Assembly: GCA_028277395.1 (NCBI GenBank)
Contig: JANQGJ010000071.1
Span: 124,001 to 188,000 of the forward strand
From: Bacteroidales bacterium
GTDB lineage: Bacteria > Bacteroidota > Bacteroidia > Bacteroidales > F082
Length of the DNA stretch: 64,000 bases
Reading direction: 5' to 3'
The translations under genes were made by a program, and so were the position numbers. Under the pieces are notes generated by a model. That model saw only the letters and a program-made list of their open reading frames with translations. It was not told the origin of the DNA and did no database searches. Shown one piece after another: positions 18,990-28,139 of the stretch (position 1 is the first letter of the stretch; the number at the start of each line of letters is the position of its first letter).

Positions 18990-20078
18990 ATGCCTGAAAA
19001 ACTATTAACAAAGTTTAATCTTAGGGATATTGAGTTATCCAACAGGATAATAATGGCTCCGTTAACACGTGGAAGAGCTGACAATACTGAAAATAAGGTA
19101 ACTGATCTGATCGCTGAATACTACAGGCAAAGGTCAGGTGCCGGATTAATAATTACCGAAGGATCACAGGTATCAAAAATGGGTGTTGGGTATGCCAATA
19201 CTCCCGGTATTTACTCGAAAGAGCAAACAGAGGCCTGGAAACTCGTTACAAAAGCCGTTCATGATGAAGGAGGCAGGATTTTTATTCAATTGTGGCACGT
19301 AGGCAGATTATCACACCCATATTATCTCAATGGGGAATTACCGCTTGCACCTTCAGCAATAAATCCAAATCATACAATACGTACCCCCGAAGGAGAAAAA
19401 AGTTCGGTTACTCCAAAGGAGATGTCATTAAGTGATATAAAAAAGGTAATTGATGAGTTTGTAGTAGCTGCGTCAAATGCTATGGAGGCCGGTTTCGACG
19501 GAGTTGAAATACATTCTTCAAACGGTTATCTGTTGCATCAGTTTTTTGCTCCATGTTCGAATTTCAGAACCGATAATTACGGAGGATCAAAGGAGAACAG
19601 GTGCAGAATTATGTTTGAACTGATTGATGAAATGGTAAAGGTAATTCCGGTGAACAGGATAGGAGTGAGGTTGAATCCATCATCACACAATTATCATGCT
19701 ATGACTATTGACGAAGAAACAATTCCCACATTTGACTACCTTATCAATAAGCTAAATGAATATGATCTTGCATATTTACATCTTAGTGAGCCATTTACAG
19801 ATGTTTCGGATGTTCCGTACTCGGAACCAAATATTGCTAAACGATATAGAGGTATTTATAAAGGGAACCTGATGATAAACAATGGGTTCTCTTTCGATTC
19901 AGGGAATAAAATAATCGATGACGGGTTTGCCGATCTTGTAGCATTTGGTGTTCCTTTCATTGCCAATCCTGATCTTGTTAACAGGATGAAAGCCGGTACA
20001 CCTTTGGCAGAGCCCAAAAGGGAGAAATATTATACTCCCGGTGCTGAGGGATATACAGATTATCCTGAAGTAACTTAA
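18990..20078 (+). CDS. Old Yellow Enzyme family NADH:flavin oxidoreductase (ene-reductase)
   Basis: 362 residues forming an FMN-binding TIM barrel that reduces activated C=C bonds or nitro compounds. Family marks are the N-terminal LSNRIIMAPLTRGRA, the substrate-binding His/Asn pair in EIHSSNGYLLHQFF, TDNYGGS, and C-terminal phosphate-binding strands (GFADLVAFGVPFIANP). No signal peptide is present, so it is cytoplasmic. The natural substrate cannot be told. Its last 4 bp overlap the convergent rsmE gene. Confidence 0.93.
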   Translation: MPEKLLTKFNLRDIELSNRIIMAPLTRGRADNTENKVTDLIAEYYRQRSGAGLIITEGSQVSKMGVGYANTPGIYSKEQTEAWKLVTKAVHDEGGRIFIQLWHVGRLSHPYYLNGELPLAPSAINPNHTIRTPEGEKSSVTPKEMSLSDIKKVIDEFVVAASNAMEAGFDGVEIHSSNGYLLHQFFAPCSNFRTDNYGGSKENRCRIMFELIDEMVKVIPVNRIGVRLNPSSHNYHAMTIDEETIPTFDYLINKLNEYDLAYLHLSEPFTDVSDVPYSEPNIAKRYRGIYKGNLMINNGFSFDSGNKIIDDGFADLVAFGVPFIANPDLVNRMKAGTPLAEPKREKYYTPGAEGYTDYPEVT

Positions 20079-20776
20079 AGATTTGTCAAACTTATAGTAT
20101 GACAAGCCACTATCCCGGCAGTCTCAGTACGTAGCCTCGAAGTCCCAAGACTAACCGGTATAAATCCATTATCAGTAGCTTTTTTAACCTCCTCCGGACT
20201 ATAATCGCCTTCGGGACCAATTAAAATTAGTACATCCTGACCGGGGATATAAACATCTTTTAATTCTTTAGTAACATCATCACTGATATATGCAATGAAC
20301 TTTTGTCCTTCGAATGGTTTTGATATAATTTCTTCAAACTGTAGTTTATTATTAAGTTTTGGTAAATATGATTTCAGTGATTGTTTCATTGCTGATATTA
20401 TCACTTTAATAAGTCTTTCAGGTTTAATCTCTTTTCTCTCTGAGTGAAAGCTAATTACTGGTGTAACCTCTTCAATACCAATCTCTGTAGCCTTTTCAAG
20501 AAACCATTCAAATCTGGTTATGTTCTTTGTGGGAGCAATACCGATGTGTAGCTTTATGTTTCTTCTATCCCTGCCCTCAGTTTTTTCAATTATCCTAATA
20601 CAACACTTTTTAGGATCAGGGTCAACTATCTCACATTTAAAGTTAGCCCCACACCCGTCAGTGAAATAAACAATGTCACCAATTGATTTTCTCAAAACAC
20701 GGATCATATGTTTTGATTCTTCTACTGAAAGTATTGTTTCCGGCTCACTAATTTCAGGATAATAAAAAAGATTCAT
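20075..20776 (-). CDS. rsmE: 16S rRNA (uracil-1498 N3)-methyltransferase
   Basis: 233 residues. It methylates U1498 of 16S rRNA in the 30S subunit using S-adenosylmethionine. An N-terminal PUA-like domain (residues 1-70) precedes a SPOUT/trefoil-knot domain, recognised by LIGPEGDYSPEEV and the knot motif SLGTSRLRTETAG. Length and order are normal for the family. The gene upstream on the same strand ends in its own terminator 35 bp away. Confidence 0.95.
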   Translation of the reverse strand: MNLFYYPEISEPETILSVEESKHMIRVLRKSIGDIVYFTDGCGANFKCEIVDPDPKKCCIRIIEKTEGRDRRNIKLHIGIAPTKNITRFEWFLEKATEIGIEEVTPVISFHSERKEIKPERLIKVIISAMKQSLKSYLPKLNNKLQFEEIISKPFEGQKFIAYISDDVTKELKDVYIPGQDVLILIGPEGDYSPEEVKKATDNGFIPVSLGTSRLRTETAGIVACHTISLTNL

Positions 20777-20787
20777 AGTTTGTGTTT

Positions 20788-20822
20788 AGCAAAAAGCCCA
20801 ACCTGTGTATCAGATCGGGCTT
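20788..20822 (-). terminator. Rho-independent terminator of the secreted PKD protein gene
   Basis: In the minus-strand RNA a 12-bp stem (20822-20811 with 20805-20794, two G-U pairs, 5-nt loop) is followed by a U-run. It separates the secreted-protein gene from rsmE. Confidence 0.85.
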
Positions 20823-20857
20823 CTTTCAATGAACAATAATTACTTCAAATTTAATGA

Positions 20858-23767
20858 TTATTTAATTATAAGTTTTTGAATGTCTGATCCGGAATTTCCT
20901 TCCAGGATAACAAAATATACACCCGGCTTCCAGTTAACCGACTCACTGATAGTTATTCTGTTAGATTGGTTATCAATAGAATGACTCATTATTTCCTGTC
21001 CGATATAATTATTTACGGTAAGTTCACTATATTTTAACCCGGAAGGTATGTTAACAGTGAATGAACCATTACTTGGATTAGGGTAAATCCTGAACTTTTC
21101 CTTGTTTGATGACAATTCGTTAAAGTCAACAGTTTGAGACACAGCAATATTATCAATAAGTATTGGATTTCCAAAATAACTATATGTTTCAAAAGCGATT
21201 CTTACATCTCCGGCACCTGCCCATTGTGAAATATTCAGCATAACACAACCGGCACCCCAGCCTTCCATACACCAGTCTGATGCTACTTCCGGGAAGAAAT
21301 CATAATCAGTTGGTTCGTGGGTAGCAAAGTTACCTGTGCCATCTTCTCCTCCTGCCCATATGCGATTCCATGTATCACCGCAGTCATCAGAAATATATAC
21401 GATTAACGAATCAGTATGGTCAATTACATCAGTGTGCTGTGCATAGGCATGCTGAAACTCCAGATGTGCTGAGGAAAGTCCTTCCAGATTAAAAGGAGCG
21501 GATATTAGTCTGTCTCGTTGCGCAATAGCGAAATATTCTCTGAAATTCACACCGGGAGCACGATTACCTGGTGTTGTTCCTCCTATTTCAAACAATTCCC
21601 AGGTAACATCACCATCTGGATTTTCTATGCTCCAGTCATTTGCATCCAAACCATCGTCTTCAAATGTTTCAAGGAAATATGGTGTGTAACCACTTGATTT
21701 TATCATATCCGTTTTCGTAAGTTCTGATGGTCCGTTTAAATTCCATGCAGTAAGTTTTACTGAATAGTTTGCCCTTGAGTTAAATTTAACCTCGGGATTT
21801 TGTGATGTTTCACCAGTTCCATTTACAAACTCAACATCATTTGGTTCAAATTCCCATAACCACTGAACAGGACTAAGTTCTGTAAGGTCAGTGAATTTAA
21901 CAGTTTCCCCAAAACAGAAAATGCTTACATCTGATGTGAAATCTACATCAGGTAATACCGTTGAGCTAACTGTAATATAGGTTTCTTTCACAAGGGAATC
22001 AATACCAAGGTAGTTGGAACTAACAAGTTTTACGCTGTAAACACCCTCTGTATTGTAAAGAATATCTTCAGGGTTCTGTTCATTAGATGTTTCGGGAGTA
22101 CCTCCATCAAAAGTCCATGTCCATTCAGATGGAATACCTGAGGACAGGTCTGTAAAGTTAATAGTCTCTCCTACAGGAATTAATACTTCATCGGAGGTAA
22201 AATCTGCTACCGGTTCAGCAACAAAGCTAAATGATGCTATCTGTGTTTTCCAGCCCCATCCTCCGTTAGAATATTCTGTTGTAAACCAAAAAGTATTTCC
22301 ATCACTTGGATCAACTCTCATAGAGGCGTAATCACCCCATCTGCTGACTCCTGTTTGGGATTTTGTTCCCTCAAGTATACTTGTTTCATCAATGTCAAAC
22401 ACTCCTAATCCCAGAGGTGCACCTGCAGACTGACCTGCTACCCTGATAGATGGATAAGTGTTTGAGCTGGACACAGAATACCCCACTGCAATATCACCGT
22501 TTTGATTCATTGAAATGCTTCCCATCCAGCGATTTTCACCATCATCGGGAGCATATGTACTTTGCTGATAAATATCCCATCCTGCACCATAATTTCTTAA
22601 TTCATACCATCTAACACCTGCTCTTCCACCTCCGGCATTTACTGTATGATTCGTAAGCATTACCTCATAATCTCCAAAATTGCGATACTGCAGTCTTACC
22701 ATTGTCATACCGCTAAGGGCATCAAGGTCCTGTCCTGTTTGCGGTTGCTGTATATAAATATTTTGCGCAGAGAAAGGTTCCGTTGGTAAATCATCAAGTC
22801 TTGTTACTGTACTATTGGAAGTATTATCCCAGTCAATGTCGACCTCCCACATTTTAAGTCTGTTATTACCAACATCAACAATATAGTTTGGAGAACCTTC
22901 AGGTGGAAGCATTGCTCCGTCAACATCTGCAGGAAGCAAGCCATAATGGTTCTGACCAATATCGAAATAGATCATTTCTGCATCGGGGTCACCATTTATC
23001 ATCGCATCTCTGTCGCAAATACTCATGCCTGCAGTAAACCCGCTGCCAAACTGGTGTGTTGAGAAATAATAACCATCAGGCCAGACGCCAAATTTCGGAT
23101 AATCAGGCATGTCATCAAATTGAAATGCATATCTGTACCATTCTCCAAGAGGATCACTGGTTACTGATACCGCAATTAGTTCATAAAAATATGGATCCTG
23201 AGGGAGAGAAAACTGTGTTGCTATCCATCTGTCAGCATATTCGTCATATAAAATTATTGGATCACCGTCATTAGTTGAAGACCATGGTCCGTTAAAACCA
23301 TCCCATAATGTGATGTTATCGACAGGTCCATACAACAGGTTTCCTTCTTTATCCCAAATGGCAAATCCCTGATTTACCATTTGAAAATAGTGATCGTGGC
23401 CTACATCACCATCAGTATCAGGTGGTGCAACGCCATAGGTATTTGTAACTCCACCAAAATTTGCGCCAACAGTTCCCTGATTTCTTCCTCCATACATTAT
23501 TTTATCCTGTAATATGGGATCAGGGCCGTTAAGTGGTTCCTGGTTCTTTAGTTCATCATCAATTTCCAGCTTATTTGGTACAAGCTTATCTTTCCAGTTT
23601 CGTTTTCGTACTCCATATGGTACTTCTTTGACAGATCTCAATGGTTTTGAAACATCAAAATGTACTGCCTTTGTAATTTTTTTGGGATGAAGTACCTGCG
23701 AGAATGCAACCCCGGATGTCAATGATAACATAAATATCACTGATAAAGTAATAGTTAAAAATCTCAT
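20858..23767 (-). CDS. Secreted multidomain protein with PKD domains and T9SS type A sorting signal
   Basis: 969 residues from the ATG at 23767; an upstream in-frame extension is not signal-like. After a signal peptide ending near VAFSQ there is a large N-terminal region of about 520 residues rich in aromatic and Gly/Asp motifs (VNQGFAIWDKEGNLLYG), probably a propeller-like fold. Two PKD domains follow (starting at VADFTSDEV and VDFTSDVS), then a MAM-like/jelly-roll region, then a C-terminal sorting domain starting FRIYPNPSNGSFTV. The last domain directs export by the type IX system and surface anchoring or release. The activity of the N-terminal region is unknown. Confidence 0.88.
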   Translation of the reverse strand: MRFLTITLSVIFMLSLTSGVAFSQVLHPKKITKAVHFDVSKPLRSVKEVPYGVRKRNWKDKLVPNKLEIDDELKNQEPLNGPDPILQDKIMYGGRNQGTVGANFGGVTNTYGVAPPDTDGDVGHDHYFQMVNQGFAIWDKEGNLLYGPVDNITLWDGFNGPWSSTNDGDPIILYDEYADRWIATQFSLPQDPYFYELIAVSVTSDPLGEWYRYAFQFDDMPDYPKFGVWPDGYYFSTHQFGSGFTAGMSICDRDAMINGDPDAEMIYFDIGQNHYGLLPADVDGAMLPPEGSPNYIVDVGNNRLKMWEVDIDWDNTSNSTVTRLDDLPTEPFSAQNIYIQQPQTGQDLDALSGMTMVRLQYRNFGDYEVMLTNHTVNAGGGRAGVRWYELRNYGAGWDIYQQSTYAPDDGENRWMGSISMNQNGDIAVGYSVSSSNTYPSIRVAGQSAGAPLGLGVFDIDETSILEGTKSQTGVSRWGDYASMRVDPSDGNTFWFTTEYSNGGWGWKTQIASFSFVAEPVADFTSDEVLIPVGETINFTDLSSGIPSEWTWTFDGGTPETSNEQNPEDILYNTEGVYSVKLVSSNYLGIDSLVKETYITVSSTVLPDVDFTSDVSIFCFGETVKFTDLTELSPVQWLWEFEPNDVEFVNGTGETSQNPEVKFNSRANYSVKLTAWNLNGPSELTKTDMIKSSGYTPYFLETFEDDGLDANDWSIENPDGDVTWELFEIGGTTPGNRAPGVNFREYFAIAQRDRLISAPFNLEGLSSAHLEFQHAYAQHTDVIDHTDSLIVYISDDCGDTWNRIWAGGEDGTGNFATHEPTDYDFFPEVASDWCMEGWGAGCVMLNISQWAGAGDVRIAFETYSYFGNPILIDNIAVSQTVDFNELSSNKEKFRIYPNPSNGSFTVNIPSGLKYSELTVNNYIGQEIMSHSIDNQSNRITISESVNWKPGVYFVILEGNSGSDIQKLIIK

Positions 23768-23836
23768 AATTCGTTTTAATGATTTTGATTTCGAGAAAGA
23801 TATGGTTGCGATACCCCTCCAATTCCTACTAATTGA

Positions 23837-23869
23837 CAAATGTAATTCAAATTACAATAATCCTGACAA
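23837..23869 (-). promoter_or_regulatory. Candidate promoter of the secreted PKD protein gene
   Basis: On the minus strand: TTG (23869-23867), a 22-bp spacer and TACATTTG (23844-23837). It gives a leader of roughly 60 nt before the ATG at 23767. Confidence 0.5.
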
Positions 23870-24004
23870 CAATAACATAGTAAAGGTTGTTAATTAGCTG
23901 TTAAGAGATTGAATACTACTTTTATTTAAAACTGGTTAATTCATTATAGATAGATTGTAATCTGAACAAAGTCATGAAATAGTTTCATGTGAATATCAAA
24001 TGAA

Positions 24005-24112
24005 TTACTCCTGTAATTTATTGAATTTTTTCAATGCAAATAATACTATCCTGTAACTTACGAAAATAAAAACCGGCCAACTGATCAACCAAAGTATTTC
24101 TTTAATGTACAT
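24005..24112 (-). CDS. CydX-like 35-residue membrane microprotein of cytochrome bd
   Basis: A short ORF (ATG 24110-24112, TAA 24005-24007) beginning 17 bp after the cydB stop on the same strand. The peptide starts MYIKEILWLISWPVF, has one hydrophobic helix spanning about residues 6-26, and ends with a basic tail (KKFNKLQE). Size, topology and position match the CydX/CydS class of single-helix subunits that stabilise cytochrome bd oxidases. Sequence similarity to the proteobacterial CydX is not evident, so the assignment rests on context. It is short enough to be missed by routine gene calling. Confidence 0.65.
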   Translation of the reverse strand: MYIKEILWLISWPVFIFVSYRIVLFALKKFNKLQE

Positions 24113-24129
24113 AATTTAAAATTTTAGAA

Positions 24130-25287
24130 TTAATAGGCATGAGAATCATTCTCCATCTCCTCAACAGTAATTTTATTTTTATTTAATGATGACCAGGCAT
24201 ACCATATATACGCAATTACGAATGGAACTAGCAGTGAAACATAAGACATCGCTGTTAAGGTATATTCTGATGATGATGCATTCTCAATAGTTAACGAGCT
24301 TTGCAAATCATACGACGACGGATAGAAACAAGTATTATTTAAACCCACGGATAACAACAGGGAAAAAACAGTCAATATAGTACCTGATCCGGCAAACCAT
24401 ATTGCTTTCGAACCACAAATAGTACTAAAGAAATACCCTCTTATTATTCCAAAAAGAACAGCCAGAATACCCATAACAAACATTATTCCGACTAAGGGCA
24501 TTTCAACGAAATTTCTTAAGTACTTATGTTCCTCCATACTCACTATTCCGGTTGCAGGATCATAAGCAAATCCATCAATAATAAAAATATTAACAACAAA
24601 GAAAATGAAAAATACCAGGAATGGGATAGCATTTACCAACAATACCTTCTCGGCTCTGTTAAGTATCGATATATCATCAACACTATTCATAATATACAAA
24701 GAAGCAAGTACTCTTGATAAGAAAAATACTGTAAATCCCAGTGATAAGTTTATAAACGTATTATAATTTTTAAAATCAAAAGCCAGTTCAAGACCTAAAA
24801 ATGGTGATTGCCATATTGAGTTTTTTAAATTGTTTATAAAAAAGTCTGATCCAGTAAAAAATGTAGCAACAGCAGTACCTAACAGTATGGTACCAAATAA
24901 ACCATTTATGAAAAGAAAGATTTCATAGGTCTTTTCTCCCAGAAAATTGTTTGGTTTTGTTCTGTATTCGTATGATACTGCCTGAAAAACAAAAGCAAAT
25001 AATATCAGCATCCATACCCAGTATGCACCACCAAAACTGGTTGAGTAGAAAAGGGGGAATGAGGCAAATGCAGCGCCGCCAAAAGTTACTAAAGTTGTAA
25101 AAGTAAGGTCCCATTTACGACCCAGTGCATTTACAATCACCTTACGCTGTATATCTGTTTTTCCCAATTTGTAAATAAGTGTTTGACCACCTTGTACGAA
25201 AAGCATAAATACAAGAATGGCTCCCAATAATGATACAACAGCCCACCAGTACTGTTGCAGAATTAGATATGATAAATTTTCAAACAT
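24130..25287 (-). CDS. cydB: Cytochrome bd ubiquinol/menaquinol oxidase subunit II
   Basis: 385 residues with about eight to nine transmembrane helices. Subunit II scaffolds the oxidase in the cytoplasmic membrane and pairs with CydA. It shows N-terminal AVVSLLGAILVFMLFVQGGQ, the internal GGAAFASFPLFYS segment, and a late FYPSSYDLQSSLT loop similar to the family. The start lies 3 bp after the cydA stop, indicating one transcript. The order is DUF4492, cydA, cydB, CydX-like. Confidence 0.95.
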   Translation of the reverse strand: MFENLSYLILQQYWWAVVSLLGAILVFMLFVQGGQTLIYKLGKTDIQRKVIVNALGRKWDLTFTTLVTFGGAAFASFPLFYSTSFGGAYWVWMLILFAFVFQAVSYEYRTKPNNFLGEKTYEIFLFINGLFGTILLGTAVATFFTGSDFFINNLKNSIWQSPFLGLELAFDFKNYNTFINLSLGFTVFFLSRVLASLYIMNSVDDISILNRAEKVLLVNAIPFLVFFIFFVVNIFIIDGFAYDPATGIVSMEEHKYLRNFVEMPLVGIMFVMGILAVLFGIIRGYFFSTICGSKAIWFAGSGTILTVFSLLLSVGLNNTCFYPSSYDLQSSLTIENASSSEYTLTAMSYVSLLVPFVIAYIWYAWSSLNKNKITVEEMENDSHAY

Positions 25288-25290
25288 TTC

Positions 25291-26832
25291 CTAATCCTCC
25301 TCAATTTTTGAATGTTTAACAATTTGTGTCAACATAATTTTAATTTCAGCAATAAGCAGTGTAGTAAAGGTTATGGCGAAAATTACAAATGTTATGATAA
25401 CACTCTTATGATCTATATTTGAAACGGCACTTAGCGTAGGCATTAAATCCTGTACTACCCAGGGCTGTCGTCCGAATTCTGCGACCATCCAGCCGGCCTG
25501 TGATGCTATATATGCCAGTGGAATTGACCAAAGTGCTATGTAATTTAACCATCGGGCCCTAACAATGTCTTTTTTGAATAAGAAGTAGATAACAAAAATA
25601 AAAACAAGCAGAAATAAAACCCCGATTCCAACCATTGTGTGAAAAGCGTAAAATGTCAGAGGAACGTTTGGTACCATATTGTATGGATCATTATAATAAC
25701 CATAACCAAAATATTTATAGTTATCTCTAAACTTCTGTAGTTCAATTGATGCCAGAGCTTTATCCCCGTTTTCTTTTGCTTCCTTATAATTACTGAGTGC
25801 AGTAATCGCAATTTTACCCATGTTTATTTTTTCATAATAAGATATAATTCCGTATTCCTCATTTCCACGAATAAGATCATGAATACCAGGGACAAAAGCA
25901 TTTGGGTCAAGAGCTGCCATATAAGAAAGGAGATTAGGAATTTCCAGTTTAAAAGCAAAATCAGCATTCTTTGGATTCTCTGATGTTGGCTTTTTCTGCA
26001 TAAAACCAATTACCACCAGAGGAGCATTAGCTTCCCCATCGTATAACCCTTCCATTGCTGCAAATTTCATTGGTTGATCCCTGAAAACCTGCCTTGCAGA
26101 TTCGTCTCCTGTCATCAACATGAATAATGTTGATAATAACCCAAAAACTGCACCAATGAGCATGCTTCTCTTAGCAAAAATTATTCTGCGTTTCTTTAGA
26201 ATAAACCATGCACTTATCCCAATCACAAAAATTGCCGACAGTACATATGCTGATGTAATTGTGTGAAGAAATTTGTTCACAGCAGTTGGTGATAGCAATA
26301 CGTCCCAAAAGTTAGTCATCTCATTTCTGGCAGTATCGGGGTTGAATGTCATACCAACCGGATTTTGCATCCATGCATTCGCAACCAGTATCCAGAGGGC
26401 AGACAAATTTGAACCAATTGCTACCAGCCAGGCTGAAACTAAGTGAAACTTCTTACTAACCCGTCCCCATCCAAAAAACAGAATAGCAATGAATGTTGAT
26501 TCCAGAAAAAAAGCCAGGATTCCTTCAATAGCAAGCGGGGCGCCGAAAATATCGCCAACAAACCATGAATAGTTTGACCAGTTAGTTCCAAATTCAAATT
26601 CAAGAATAATCCCGGTTGCAACTCCTATGGCAAAGTTAATCCCAAACAATGTCATCCAGAATTTTGTGATCTTCTTCCATAATTCATCACCTGTACGAAC
26701 GTAAATGCTCATCATAATGGCGATGATAAACGATAAGCCCAAAGTTAACGGAACAAATATCCAGTGATACATAGCGGTAAGGCCAAATTGTGCCCTCGAC
26801 CAGTCAACCAGAGCCATGTCAAAATTCTCCAT
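25291..26832 (-). CDS. cydA: Cytochrome bd oxidase subunit I
   Basis: 513 residues. Carries hemes b558, b595 and d and oxidises quinol while reducing O2 with high affinity in the cytoplasmic membrane. The N-terminal heme-ligand region is RAQFGLTAMYHWIFVPLTLG, and the conserved EFGRQPWVV motif lies near the C-terminus. The gene follows the DUF4492 gene by 34 bp and is followed within 3 bp by cydB. No CydDC assembly transporter is in the window. Confidence 0.97.
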   Translation of the reverse strand: MENFDMALVDWSRAQFGLTAMYHWIFVPLTLGLSFIIAIMMSIYVRTGDELWKKITKFWMTLFGINFAIGVATGIILEFEFGTNWSNYSWFVGDIFGAPLAIEGILAFFLESTFIAILFFGWGRVSKKFHLVSAWLVAIGSNLSALWILVANAWMQNPVGMTFNPDTARNEMTNFWDVLLSPTAVNKFLHTITSAYVLSAIFVIGISAWFILKKRRIIFAKRSMLIGAVFGLLSTLFMLMTGDESARQVFRDQPMKFAAMEGLYDGEANAPLVVIGFMQKKPTSENPKNADFAFKLEIPNLLSYMAALDPNAFVPGIHDLIRGNEEYGIISYYEKINMGKIAITALSNYKEAKENGDKALASIELQKFRDNYKYFGYGYYNDPYNMVPNVPLTFYAFHTMVGIGVLFLLVFIFVIYFLFKKDIVRARWLNYIALWSIPLAYIASQAGWMVAEFGRQPWVVQDLMPTLSAVSNIDHKSVIITFVIFAITFTTLLIAEIKIMLTQIVKHSKIEED

Positions 26833-26866
26833 AATAATTCAGTTTGATATTATCAATAAAGTAGTT

Positions 26867-27088
26867 CTATTCTTCTTTATTTGTTTTTGTAATTTGCTCT
26901 AATACGTAATCGCCACGCTCTTCATCAGTATCGAAGTTTGTTTGTAGAAAATTGGGAAAGAAAAAAACTTTTAGAATGGCAAACATGATGAAAAGTTTGA
27001 TCAAAATAATCAACCATAGCTTTTTACCCACTTTCATATCACGAAAGCCATCAATGTAGAATTGTAGTATTTTCCTGAAAATATTCAT
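26867..27088 (-). CDS. DUF4492 small membrane protein of the cytochrome bd operon
   Basis: 73 residues from the ATG at 27088 (MNIFRKILQFYIDGFRDM); an upstream non-ATG extension is unlikely. A basic amphipathic N-terminus is followed by one transmembrane helix (LIILIKLFIMFAILKVFFF) and an acidic tail. DUF4492 proteins are known as short genes just upstream of cydA in Bacteroidota and some Campylobacterota. Their role is not established, but the linkage suggests an accessory or assembly part of the bd oxidase. Confidence 0.85.
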   Translation of the reverse strand: MNIFRKILQFYIDGFRDMKVGKKLWLIILIKLFIMFAILKVFFFPNFLQTNFDTDEERGDYVLEQITKTNKEE

Positions 27089-27114
27089 ACTAATGCTAAG
27101 TGCAGGACACTTGG

Positions 27115-27122
27115 CAAAGGTA
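27115..27122 (-). promoter_or_regulatory. -7-like element before the cytochrome bd operon
   Basis: TACCTTTG on the minus strand fits TAnnTTTG about 27 bp before the DUF4492 ATG. No clear -33 TTG is at the right distance, so this is tentative. Confidence 0.25.
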
Positions 27123-27256
27123 TAACATATATACAAACACTTTATTCGAAAATATGATATTTTATAGTAAAAAATTAGATTGGAAAGTCATGTTTGATGA
27201 TTTTGGAATTTTTATTTTGGATTGATCAACCTGAGTAACCACTTCCAGGTATTCCT

Positions 27257-28129
27257 TTAGTTTATCAATGGTTCAATGCTTAGTACAAGTATCATTATTA
27301 ACACAAAGTAGTTAATGCGCATGAAATAATAAAAAGGCCTGAACTCAATGGTTTTGCGGCGTAACAGACTGGAAAATACTACAATCAGCCAGATTGATGC
27401 AATGAGGATCATCAGTTTAAAAATAATTAGTGATATTAAACCGGACATAGCAACCATTAAAGCGGAAACTGCTGTGGCAACAGTCCATAGAAAAGTTGAG
27501 TTTTTTACCTGCTGTGTACTGATCTTAGCTGTTATTGAGGGATAACCTGCTTTTGTATACTCCTCACCATATTTTAGCATAAGAAGCCAGAAATGTGGAA
27601 CCTGCCACATAAAAAAGAACAAACCCAGAACCATTGCTTTGGGATCAACAAGGCTTCCTCCTGCAGCTACCCATCCAACAAGTGGTGGGATTGACCCTAT
27701 GACGCTTCCCGGGATTACTGCAAAAGCTGTTCTTCGCTTTAGAGGAGTATAAATCCCATTGTACCAGATCAAGGCAAGTATCCCTAGTTGCATGGCCAAA
27801 AAACCACTTCCGTAATAGATTAAAAAAGAGCCTGTTATAATTTCTGTTATGGATATTATTATTGCTGATGAAGCAGAGAGTTTACCTGATGGTATTGGGC
27901 GTTTACTTGTCCTGTTCATTATAGCATCCCTGTCCCTGTCCTGAATATGATTTAACGCAGCAGAACCACAGGCCAGGATGAAAATCCCTACTACAGGCAT
28001 CATGATCCCGGTATCAATTCCACCCTTAGCCAGAACATAACCTGCTACTGTTGTTAGGGTTACAGCAAATGTTATCTTTATCTTATTAAGTTCTGCCAGA
28101 ATTATAAACCACTTTCTCAATGTTCTCAT
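27257..28129 (-). CDS. ctaB: Protoheme IX farnesyltransferase (heme O synthase)
   Basis: 290 residues with about nine membrane helices. Transfers a farnesyl group to heme b to make heme O for the aa3-type oxidase. The UbiA-family prenyl-diphosphate binding motif is NHIQDRDRDAIMNRTSKRP, and the second conserved region is around GIYTPLKRRTAFAVIPGS. It is the last gene of the cytochrome c oxidase run, 10 bp after coxB. A heme A synthase (CtaA) gene is not present here. Confidence 0.95.
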   Translation of the reverse strand: MRTLRKWFIILAELNKIKITFAVTLTTVAGYVLAKGGIDTGIMMPVVGIFILACGSAALNHIQDRDRDAIMNRTSKRPIPSGKLSASSAIIISITEIITGSFLIYYGSGFLAMQLGILALIWYNGIYTPLKRRTAFAVIPGSVIGSIPPLVGWVAAGGSLVDPKAMVLGLFFFMWQVPHFWLLMLKYGEEYTKAGYPSITAKISTQQVKNSTFLWTVATAVSALMVAMSGLISLIIFKLMILIASIWLIVVFSSLLRRKTIEFRPFYYFMRINYFVLIMILVLSIEPLIN

Positions 28130-28139
28130 ATCCTGCTAC

